This document shows positions 1 to 5,270 of a stretch of DNA of 5,296 nt, one piece after another. Below the pieces are notes generated by a model. The model worked only from the letters and a program-made list of their open reading frames with translations. It was not told the origin of the DNA and ran no database searches. Every line of letters starts with the position of its first letter. The stretch's first letter is position 1. The translations under genes were made by a program, and so were the position numbers. Source of the stretch: Ekhidna sp. (GTDB lineage Bacteria > Bacteroidota > Bacteroidia > Cytophagales > Cyclobacteriaceae); NCBI GenBank assembly GCA_028821635.1, contig JAPPDO010000096.1, forward strand, positions 1 through 5,296, read 5' to 3'.

Positions 1-523
1 TACTTTGATGATTTGGAAGGGCTTGAATATAGGGATGTATATCACCTTTCAGATTAATCTTATATTCAGGATACCGTTTGGAAGCTACCCTATGAATTTT
101 CGGAAAATTTCTGTCTTCGTTTTTTTTATTATCTAAAGCCGGTGAGTGGTGTGCGATTGGAGTATCATTTCTTTGATGAACGATCACCGGTTTAAACATA
201 GAGAAATCCAGCGGTGGCCATGCTCGCTGGAGGTTGCTGCTTGTAGAAGCATAACTACGCTCCAAGAGTGCATTGTAGCTGGAGTCTGCCGAGATCGGTT
301 TTTCGGTAGATTCAAAGGGGAAAAGTTGGACGGCCAGAGAACCGAAAGCAAGCAGAATTGCCGCAGTAGAAGCCCATTTATACCTATTACTTTTCCTAGA
401 ATAAGATTTCAGCAGGCTTACATTTAGTTCTGTGTCAATGTTATCCCAAATAGAGTCAGGAACACCAGATGATTTTCCCTCAAACTTCTGCTTTATATCC
501 GCTTCAAACTTCCCTCGTGCCAT
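1..523 (-). CDS. Putative anti-sigma-type single-pass membrane protein, C-terminus cut by window edge
   Basis: Reading leftward from the ATG at 523, the frame stays open for 174 codons to the window edge, so the C-terminus is missing. Residues 1-49 form a charged, soluble segment containing a 'PDSIWDNIDTEL' stretch (22-33). Residues about 50-68 (WASTAAILLAFGSLAVQLF) are a single hydrophobic segment preceded by R/K residues, consistent with a membrane anchor with the N-terminus in the cytoplasm. The remainder is polar, rich in S, N, H and P, and presumably periplasmic. Short N-terminal segments with a P-x(2)-[IV]W-x(2)-I motif followed by one transmembrane helix are, as I recall them, common in proteins encoded directly after ECF sigma factors in Bacteroidota; many act as anti-sigma factors, some with a C-terminal outer-membrane-like domain. 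The ATG lies 20 bp inside the sigma gene with a purine-rich stretch upstream, which supports coupled translation. The anti-sigma role is inferred from position and topology. No zinc-binding HxxxCxxC motif is visible, so it is not a classic ZAS protein. Confidence 0.72.
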   Translation of the reverse strand, partial: MARGKFEADIKQKFEGKSSGVPDSIWDNIDTELNVSLLKSYSRKSNRYKWASTAAILLAFGSLAVQLFPFESTEKPISADSSYNALLERSYASTSSNLQRAWPPLDFSMFKPVIVHQRNDTPIAHHSPALDNKKNEDRNFPKIHRVASKRYPEYKINLKGDIHPYIQALPNHQS

Positions 524-1055
524 CGTATTTCTCTCTTCTTATTATTTTTTCAATGAGTATTGATTTAGCTCTGAGGTATTGTGACTTGGAAGTCCCCTCG
601 CTTATATTGAGTATTTTTGCAATCTCGTGATGCTTGTAGCCTTCAATTGCAAACAAATTAAAAACCAGTTGACATCCACTTGGCAACTCCCGAATCAACG
701 CTAAAATCTCCTCATAGCTTAAATGCGAAAGAACAGCCCCCTGCATCTCCCTATCTTTGAGGTCTTCTACATCTACCATAGGATAGAGATAAAGTTTGCT
801 TCTTTGATGATTTAATGCTGTATTAATCACTATTTTTCTTATCCAATTGGCCAGCGAGGATTCTTTTCTCAGCTTATTAATATTTCTGAAAACCTTTAGA
901 AAAGCTTCTTGAAGAATATCTTTAGCTTCCTGATCTATTTTTGAATATCTCAATGCAATCAAATACATCCCATCGCAATATTTATCGTAAAGTGCCTGTT
1001 GGAACTCTCGCTTGCCTTTCTTACATCCTGCTATGAGTTTATTTTCAGAACACAT
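504..1055 (-). CDS. RNA polymerase sigma-70 family, ECF subfamily sigma factor
   Basis: A 183-residue protein of normal ECF length that directs RNA polymerase to a dedicated set of promoters. Sigma region 2 covers about residues 20-87, with the core-binding helix DILQEAFLKVFRNI (46-59) and the -10 recognition helix around LANWIRKIVINTALNHQR (68-85). Region 4 covers about 114-169: the LPSGCQLVFNLFAIEGY stretch leads into a helix-turn-helix, HHEIAKILNISEGTSKSQ (142-159), the wording typical of Bacteroidota ECF factors. There is no extra C-terminal domain. The ATG at 1055 puts region 2 at the expected distance from the N-terminus; no clear Shine-Dalgarno precedes it, as is usual in this phylum. 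The gene overlaps a downstream membrane-protein gene by 20 bp (probable anti-sigma partner) and is divergent from the T9SS plug gene across 71 bp. The family assignment is secure; target genes are unknown, and orthology to SigP of Porphyromonas cannot be judged from this sequence alone. Confidence 0.96.
   Translation of the reverse strand: MCSENKLIAGCKKGKREFQQALYDKYCDGMYLIALRYSKIDQEAKDILQEAFLKVFRNINKLRKESSLANWIRKIVINTALNHQRSKLYLYPMVDVEDLKDREMQGAVLSHLSYEEILALIRELPSGCQLVFNLFAIEGYKHHEIAKILNISEGTSKSQYLRAKSILIEKIIRREKYDGTREV
531..540 (-). promoter_or_regulatory. Purine-rich ribosome binding site inside the sigma gene for the membrane-protein gene
   Basis: On the minus strand the sequence AAGAAGAGAG ends 7 nt before the ATG at 523. 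It encodes part of the C-terminal Ile-Arg-Arg-Glu of the sigma factor and also resembles a degenerate Shine-Dalgarno site. Together with the 20-bp gene overlap it supports the chosen start and suggests the second gene is translated by ribosomes arriving from, or restarting near, the sigma stop codon. Confidence 0.45.
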
Positions 1056-1126
1056 TTAATTAGACACTAAAAGAGAACATGATGGTTGTAATCCTTAATT
1101 TGGATTTAAACATTTAGTTTAAAGTT
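1056..1126. promoter_or_regulatory. Divergent control region between the sigma factor and T9SS plug genes
   Basis: Only 71 bp separate the two divergent start codons, so any promoters for both transcripts must lie here or inside the genes. I found no full match to the Bacteroidota housekeeping promoter (TTG, 17-23 nt, TAnnTTTG) on either strand. The nearest on the plus strand is TTAATTTG at 1095-1102, one mismatch from the -7 element, but no TTG sits at the proper distance upstream. The region therefore fits either a weak promoter or one read by an alternative sigma factor; the latter is inference. Confidence 0.5.
1105..1123. promoter_or_regulatory. Perfect 7-bp inverted repeat (TTTAAAC-N5-GTTTAAA) upstream of the T9SS plug gene
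   Basis: The arms TTTAAAC (1105-1111) and GTTTAAA (1117-1123) are exact reverse complements around a 5-base spacer ATTTA, ending 3 bases before the ATG at 1127. It could be a dimeric regulator operator or, if transcribed, an AT-rich hairpin over the translation start. Each arm contains the self-complementary TTTAAA, so some of the symmetry may be a chance product of AT-rich sequence. Confidence 0.4.
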
Positions 1127-2422
1127 ATGAAAAACATTTTGACAACAGCAATCTTTCTTCCAGTTGTTTTATTAGTCAATTGCGAACCCATAGTGCCCCA
1201 AAAAAGTGTAATACAAAAACAAATAATTTTTGATAATTACGATTATGAAGATATTGTTGGGAATGTGGTTTTAGGTCCATTGATTAACCAACAGGTAAGC
1301 ATGCTTGATAACCCTGTAACTAACCTGAATGAAGGCGGACTTCTTGGATTAAACTTTGATCTGTTTACGGATCAATTTGAAAACCTTAGCTTTAAAATCA
1401 TTCACTGTAACAAAGACTGGGTCAAATCTCAACTTAGAGATATGGAGTTCCTGAATGAAATCAACAATTTTAGGATTACAGATTTTAATTATTCCCTGAA
1501 TACTGTTCAGTCCTACATAAACTATCAATCAAGCCTTCCAAAACCCTTAATAACCGGAAATTACGTTTTAGCGGTCTTTAGAAGAGCCAATCCTTATGAC
1601 TTGCTATTTACGAGAAGGTTTATAGTTTATGAAACGGTCGCATCTATTGACCATGTGGTAAGAGTGAGTACTACCATTAACAGAAGGGAAGAAAATCAGC
1701 AGATAGAGTTTTCAATCGACTATGGAAGACTGCCTGTAAACATACCCTCAAAGGATATTTCTCCCCTCATTTTACAAAATCACAACTGGTACACTGCAAT
1801 TAAGACCATTCCGCCCACGTTAATACTGGCAAACGAGGGAGTGCTTGAATATCGTCACCTGAATTTAACTACGAATATTTCAGGTTGGAATGAATTTCGG
1901 TTTGCAGATTTAAGAACGCTGAGCGTCGCCGATAGAAACGTATCTAAAATCATCACTTCTGCTACCTCTATTCAAGCTATCTTAGGATTAGACAAATCCA
2001 GAGCATCACTTCCTTACACGTTAAACTTTCAAGACCTTAATGGGAGGTATATTCTCCAAAATAATAACCCGGGAGAGCGTCTTTTAAACGCTAATTACGC
2101 AAAAGTTCAATTCAATTTAAAAAGTGACCCGATTAAGGGAAATGTTTATGTTATTGGAAGATTTAATGATTGGCGAATGAATGATGAAAACCTTTTAAAA
2201 TATGACTCATCGAACCAACGCTACTCAACCACTATTTTACTCAAGCAGGGCTACTACGACTACTTATATGCGGTGGAGGGCTCCTCAAAACCATCTTATC
2301 AGTTAGAAGGAAGTCACTTTGAAACCGAAAATGAATACGAAATAATAGTCTATTACAGAAGACCCGGAACCATCAACGATGAGGTTGTTGGCTATAAGCG
2401 GTTTGGGTCTATCAGCAATTAA
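1127..2422 (+). CDS. Type IX secretion system plug protein (DUF5103 family)
   Basis: A 431-residue exported protein, the usual length for the family formerly called DUF5103. In Flavobacterium the Plug protein occupies the periplasmic end of the giant outer-membrane translocon SprA when PorV is not bound, keeping the T9SS pore closed. Residues 1-18 are a signal peptide (short K-containing start, hydrophobic core 5-17) ending at Cys19, so it may be a lipoprotein, although Asn at -1 is an atypical lipobox residue. Family-typical blocks follow: HCNKDW (93-98), ITDFNYSLNT (117-126), GNYVL (144-148) and TRRFIVYE (162-169) in the N-terminal domain, then a C-terminal immunoglobulin/E-set-like domain with VYVIGRFNDW (340-349) and ILLKQGYYDY (370-379). 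The start is the ATG immediately before the signal peptide; no Shine-Dalgarno is visible. It is divergent from an ECF sigma gene and its stop codon overlaps that of ychF. No other T9SS gene is in the window, which is normal because T9SS genes are scattered. Confidence 0.93.
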   Translation: MKNILTTAIFLPVVLLVNCEPIVPQKSVIQKQIIFDNYDYEDIVGNVVLGPLINQQVSMLDNPVTNLNEGGLLGLNFDLFTDQFENLSFKIIHCNKDWVKSQLRDMEFLNEINNFRITDFNYSLNTVQSYINYQSSLPKPLITGNYVLAVFRRANPYDLLFTRRFIVYETVASIDHVVRVSTTINRREENQQIEFSIDYGRLPVNIPSKDISPLILQNHNWYTAIKTIPPTLILANEGVLEYRHLNLTTNISGWNEFRFADLRTLSVADRNVSKIITSATSIQAILGLDKSRASLPYTLNFQDLNGRYILQNNNPGERLLNANYAKVQFNLKSDPIKGNVYVIGRFNDWRMNDENLLKYDSSNQRYSTTILLKQGYYDYLYAVEGSSKPSYQLEGSHFETENEYEIIVYYRRPGTINDEVVGYKRFGSISN

Positions 2423-3516
2423 ACATTAAATCGGAAGTGCATCACATCTCCATCTTTTACTTCATATTCTTTGCCCTCAATGGCGAGTTTACCGGCCTCT
2501 TTGCAGCCTGCCGACGTTTTGTAACGTTGATAATCAGGAATCTTTATTACCTCCGCCTTGATAAATCCTTTTTCAAAGTCGGTATGTATGACCCCGGCGG
2601 CTTGAGGTGCCTTGCATCCTTTCTTAATTGTCCAGGCTTTTACCTCCTTTTCCCCAGCCGTGAAATAAGTAATTAAATCCAAAAGAGTATACGAAGCTTT
2701 AATAAGACGATTGAATCCGGACTCTCTCAATCCATATTCCTTTAAAAATAGCTGCTTCTCCTCCGGATCATCAAATTCGGCTATCTGGGCTTCTAATCCT
2801 GCGGAGACAATTATTAGTTGTGCATTCTCAGGGGCTACATGTTCTTGAAGTTTTCTGCTCCATTCATTTCCGCCATTCACAGACTCCTCTTCCACGTTGG
2901 CAACGTAAATGATGGGCTTATCTGTTAGTAGTTGAAGGTCTTTTACAAAGACCCTCTGATCCTTCTCCACATTCAGCGTTCGGGCATTGTGTCCGCTTTC
3001 CAAATGAGATTTAAACCGGATAAGCACTTCATAGGCTGCTTTTGCTTCTTTATCTCCGGACTTGGCTGTTCTTCCTAAACGCTGTATTTTCTTATCAACT
3101 GATTCCAAATCTTTCAGTTGCAACTCTGTGTCAATGACTTCTTTATCTTCAATCGGATCAATCTTTCCGCAGACATGAACAATGTTATCGTTCTCAAAGC
3201 AGCGAATGACATGAACAATGGCATCCACTTCACGAATGTTTGTCAGGAATTGATTTCCCAGTCCTTCACCTTTGCTCGCCCCCCTCACGAGTCCGGCGAT
3301 GTCTACAAACTCAATCACCGTGGGAAGTACCTTCTGCGGGTTTACCAGTGACGACAGAATTTCCAACCGATCGTCCGGCACAGAGATGACCCCTAGGTTG
3401 GGTTCAATAGTGCAAAACGGGAAGTTTGCAGCCTCTGCTTTGGCACTTGAGAGTGCATTAAAAAGGGTAGACTTTCCCACATTCGGTAGGCCAACAATTC
3501 CACATTTTAGTGCCAT
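2419..3516 (-). CDS. ychF: Ribosome-associated P-loop ATPase YchF (OLA1/Obg-related family)
   Basis: A 365-residue protein, full length for the family (about 363 in E. coli). YchF is a cytoplasmic, ribosome-binding nucleotide hydrolase that prefers ATP over GTP and is linked to translation and oxidative-stress responses. Visible elements in order: P-loop GLPNVGKST (9-17); switch I area NFPFCTIEPN (31-40), whose Cys35 matches the cysteine reported as redox-sensitive in E. coli YchF; G3 DIAGLV (72-77) followed by the RGASKGEGLGNQF stretch; a helical insertion (about 120-200); the non-canonical G4 NVEE (207-210) in place of NKxD, characteristic of this ATP-preferring family; G5 SAGLEA (238-243); and a C-terminal TGS domain from about residue 280 to the end. 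Nothing is truncated and no key residue is missing. The ATG at 3516 places the P-loop as in homologues. It lies downstream of serS in the same direction but is separated by a strong terminator and has its own predicted promoter, so it is probably an independent transcript. Confidence 0.98.
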   Translation of the reverse strand: MALKCGIVGLPNVGKSTLFNALSSAKAEAANFPFCTIEPNLGVISVPDDRLEILSSLVNPQKVLPTVIEFVDIAGLVRGASKGEGLGNQFLTNIREVDAIVHVIRCFENDNIVHVCGKIDPIEDKEVIDTELQLKDLESVDKKIQRLGRTAKSGDKEAKAAYEVLIRFKSHLESGHNARTLNVEKDQRVFVKDLQLLTDKPIIYVANVEEESVNGGNEWSRKLQEHVAPENAQLIIVSAGLEAQIAEFDDPEEKQLFLKEYGLRESGFNRLIKASYTLLDLITYFTAGEKEVKAWTIKKGCKAPQAAGVIHTDFEKGFIKAEVIKIPDYQRYKTSAGCKEAGKLAIEGKEYEVKDGDVMHFRFNV

Positions 3517-3540
3517 ATCATCAACTAGTTTTAAACCTCA

Positions 3541-3569
3541 CAAAATTAAACAACAAAAAAAGCCCTCAA
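3541..3569 (-). promoter_or_regulatory. Predicted Bacteroidota-type promoter of ychF
   Basis: On the minus strand, TAATTTTG (3541-3548) matches the Bacteroidota -7 consensus TAnnTTTG exactly. A TTG (3567-3569) lies upstream with an 18-nt spacer, inside the 17-23 nt range described for Flavobacterium promoters. Transcription would start near 3534-3537, giving a leader of about 20 nt before the ychF ATG at 3516. The -33 TTG lies in the descending arm of the terminator hairpin immediately upstream. No transcript data are available, so this is a consensus-based prediction. Confidence 0.6.
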
Positions 3570-3586
3570 GAAATCGCTGAGAGCTT
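3555..3586 (-). terminator. Strong Rho-independent terminator between serS and ychF
   Basis: On the minus strand, AAGCTCTCA (3586-3578) pairs with TGAGGGCTT (3568-3560) as a 9-bp stem with one G-U pair and a 9-nt loop, GCGATTTCT (3577-3569). It runs straight into a T tract (3561-3555, with the first two T's closing the stem). It lies 180 nt downstream of the serS stop and about 40 nt upstream of the ychF start. It should end transcripts coming from serS, or from a small RNA in between. It has no U tract in the opposite direction, so it is one-sided. Confidence 0.85.
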
Positions 3587-3765
3587 CACTCTTCATACTT
3601 GTTGGGAAGTATTATTTTAACATAAGTTCAATTTAAGCTTCCCCTTATAAGATGAGCAAAATGAGTTCTTTTAACGTAACGTCATCAATTATGCAAAAAG
3701 TCTCGTAACCCTGTACAAATCAAAAAGATTCGTATTAAATGAAGATACGGTTTCGTGAGATGAAT
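3587..3765 (-). other. serS 3' gap: long 3' UTR or candidate small RNA with competing hairpins
   Basis: This stretch between the serS stop and the terminator has no credible ORF and no tRNA-like sequence. On the minus strand it contains a possible promoter: TTG (3686-3688), 21-nt spacer, TCATTTTG (3657-3664), one mismatch from TAnnTTTG. That promoter would start an RNA near 3650 ending at the T tract around 3555, roughly 95 nt. Within that span GGGAAG (3643-3638) can pair with CTTCCC (3609-3604), while ATACTT (3612-3607) can pair with AAGTAT (3600-3595); the two helices share 3607-3609 and exclude each other. Alternatively the whole stretch is simply the serS 3' UTR. The RNA interpretation is inference. 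Confidence 0.3.
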
Positions 3766-5046
3766 TTATTTGATTATCTTTGAAAAACCAAGATATGGAT
3801 GCAGCACTTTTGGCATTTTTATGCTTCCCTCAGCCTGATTGTTCTCAAGAAGGGCAGCCATCACTCTTGGTAATGCTAATGCACTCCCGTTCAATGTGTG
3901 CGCCAGCCTCTTTTTACCTTCTTTACCTCTGATTCTAAGCTTTAGTCTGTTGGATTGATAGGTTTCAAAATTAGATACGGAACTGACCTCCAGCCATCTT
4001 TCCTGAGCAATAGAGTAAACTTCAAAATCGTATGTCAAAGCAGATGTGAATCCAAGATCACCGGCACATAACTGCAAAATTCTGTATGGCAGCCCTAATG
4101 ACTTAATCAACGCCTCAACGTGGCTAACCATCTCGTCGAGTACCTGATACGACTTTTCCGGATCGACGATCTGCACAATCTCAACCTTATCAAATTGGTG
4201 CAGTCTGTTTAACCCTCTAACATGCGCCCCCCATGAGCCTGCTTCTCTTCTAAAGCAGGGCGTATGGCCCGCATTTTTTAAAGGAAGTCTATCAGCGGGA
4301 ATTATCTTATCACGATACATATTAGTAATAGGAACCTCCGCAGTAGGAATCATGTAAATACCATCGGCTTCCAAATAATACATCTGTCCTTCTTTATCGG
4401 GAAGCTGGCCTGTACCATAACCGGAAGCCTCATTAATGACAATAGGCGGCTGAATTTCATCGTATCCTGCACTGACAGCCTCATCCAGAAAATAGTTAAT
4501 CATGCCTCTGACTAACCTTGCTCCCTTGCCTTTATAAAATGGAAAACCGGCCCCCGTCACCTTATTACCCAACTCAAAATCAATAATATCATACTCCTCA
4601 ATAAGCTCCCAGTGTGGTTTTTTATCCCCTTTTAACTGCGGGATCGTCTCATCAAAAACTTTTACAATTTTATTCTCCTCCTTAGTACTTCCTACAGGAA
4701 CACTTTCGTGTGGGATATTGGGGAGATTGAAAAGTATATCATTGAGTTCATTTTGAATATGGCTCAGTTCGCCGTTAAGCTCTTTACTTTTCTCTTTTAA
4801 ACTGCTCGTTTTACACTTCGCCTCCTCAGCCTCCGCTCTTTTCCCCTGCTGAAATAAACTCCCAATTTCCTTTGACAGAATATTGGACTCATGTAGCACT
4901 TCATCCAGTTCACCTCGAAGCACCCGTCTCAATTTATCTTTTGTCAGGATAGCTTTGAGGGACTTTTCCGCATTTTCAATGCCCCTCTTCTCCAATCCTT
5001 TTACAAATCTCTCGAAGTTCCTTTCAATGTCTGATACCGGCAGCAT
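3766..5046 (-). CDS. serS: Serine--tRNA ligase (SerRS, class II)
   Basis: A 426-residue cytoplasmic enzyme, the normal length for bacterial SerRS. It uses ATP to activate serine and charges tRNA-Ser (and tRNA-Sec where present). Residues about 1-105 form the N-terminal domain with the long antiparallel coiled coil (charged helices about 28-103) that grips the tRNA-Ser long variable arm; it ends in the family hinge NLPNIPHESVPVG (107-119). The catalytic domain shows the motif 1 area around DEIQPPIVINEASGYGTGQLP (196-216), the serine-recognition TAEVPITN (235-242), motif 2 TPCFRREAGSWGAHVRGLNR with HQFDKVE (262-289), GDLGFTSALTYDFEVYS (329-345), VSSVSNFETYQSNR (354-367) and motif 3 NGSALALPRVMAALLENNQ (386-404), where Arg394 is the class II motif 3 arginine. 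All of these are intact. The ATG at 5046 gives the conserved short MLxVSxI N-terminus. It is followed by ychF in the same direction but across a terminator, and is preceded by non-coding repeat-containing DNA. Confidence 0.99.
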   Translation of the reverse strand: MLPVSDIERNFERFVKGLEKRGIENAEKSLKAILTKDKLRRVLRGELDEVLHESNILSKEIGSLFQQGKRAEAEEAKCKTSSLKEKSKELNGELSHIQNELNDILFNLPNIPHESVPVGSTKEENKIVKVFDETIPQLKGDKKPHWELIEEYDIIDFELGNKVTGAGFPFYKGKGARLVRGMINYFLDEAVSAGYDEIQPPIVINEASGYGTGQLPDKEGQMYYLEADGIYMIPTAEVPITNMYRDKIIPADRLPLKNAGHTPCFRREAGSWGAHVRGLNRLHQFDKVEIVQIVDPEKSYQVLDEMVSHVEALIKSLGLPYRILQLCAGDLGFTSALTYDFEVYSIAQERWLEVSSVSNFETYQSNRLKLRIRGKEGKKRLAHTLNGSALALPRVMAALLENNQAEGSIKMPKVLHPYLGFSKIIK

Positions 5047-5090
5047 AATTAGTTTTTATTCGGAATACAAATAAAAAATATTTGGTATTG

Positions 5091-5120
5091 CAAATTTCAC
5101 ACAGATACGTGATTAAACAA
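5091..5120 (-). promoter_or_regulatory. serS: Candidate promoter of serS
   Basis: On the minus strand, TTG (5118-5120) is followed after 19 nt by GAAATTTG (5091-5098), one mismatch from the Bacteroidota -7 element TAnnTTTG. Transcription would start near 5085, giving a leader of about 40 nt rich in A and T before the ATG at 5046. A second possible -7 (TTTATTTG, about 5068-5075) has a poorer spacer of 15 nt to its TTG. The call rests only on the consensus match. Confidence 0.35.
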
Positions 5121-5127
5121 CAGATAC
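5101..5127. repeat. Direct repeat of ACAGATAC, two copies
   Basis: ACAGATAC occurs at 5101-5108 and again at 5120-5127, 19 bp apart, within the upstream region of serS. The composition resembles the CACAGAT-rich dispersed intergenic sequence I recall from Bacteroidota and other environmental genomes. With two 8-bp copies, chance is not excluded. Confidence 0.3.
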
Positions 5128-5160
5128 AAAGAACTATTCCATCACGCTTTATAAGCTCGC

Positions 5161-5220
5161 TTTTCCATCATCCCTCCGTGCCCTCCATGGCTTCTCCGTG
5201 TCCTTTGTGTGCCCTTGGGG
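5161..5220. repeat. Degenerate 10-bp tandem repeat (plus-strand core CTCCGTG)
   Basis: From 5171 the sequence divides exactly into five consecutive 10-mers: tccctccgtg, ccctccatgg, cttctccgtg, tcctttgtgt and gcccttgggg; the preceding ttttccatca (5161-5170) is a weaker sixth. The shared core is CC/TT followed by gTG at fixed positions. Read on the minus strand it is a CACGGAG/CACAAAG series. Sequences of this kind ('cacaaaggacacggag') are, from memory, a widely scattered intergenic repeat in environmental bacteria. It is distinctly GC-rich against its AT-rich surroundings and has no gene-like reading frame. Confidence 0.6.
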
Positions 5221-5270
5221 TTTAAATCGTTATTGGTTTGCTCAGCGAAGACATGATACGAACAAAAACA

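Noticed and set aside
146..427. 93-codon plus-strand open frame
   Set aside because: It lies entirely antisense to the coupled membrane-protein gene (1-523), has no recognisable domain, and its composition (many R, C and S) is typical of a shadow frame.
2437..3580. Three plus-strand open frames (2437-2676, 3118-3351, 3272-3580)
   Set aside because: The first two are fully antisense to the conserved ychF gene and the third mostly so, running on into the terminator. None shows a domain or a ribosome binding site.
3546..3596. 16-residue minus-strand mini-ORF (MKSEALSDFLRAFFVV) ahead of ychF, considered as a leader peptide
   Set aside because: It runs through the terminator stem and T tract and ends in the ychF -7 element. 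It has no ribosome binding site and no run of regulatory codons, so it is most likely chance.
3587..3765. tRNA or 6S-like RNA gene in the serS-ychF gap
   Set aside because: There is no T-loop GTTCRANNC, no CCA end and no cloverleaf. The pairing is too short for the long rod-like stem with central bubble of 6S RNA.
4883..5074. 63-codon plus-strand open frame
   Set aside because: It is antisense to the SerRS coiled-coil region; its serine-rich composition mirrors the opposite strand.
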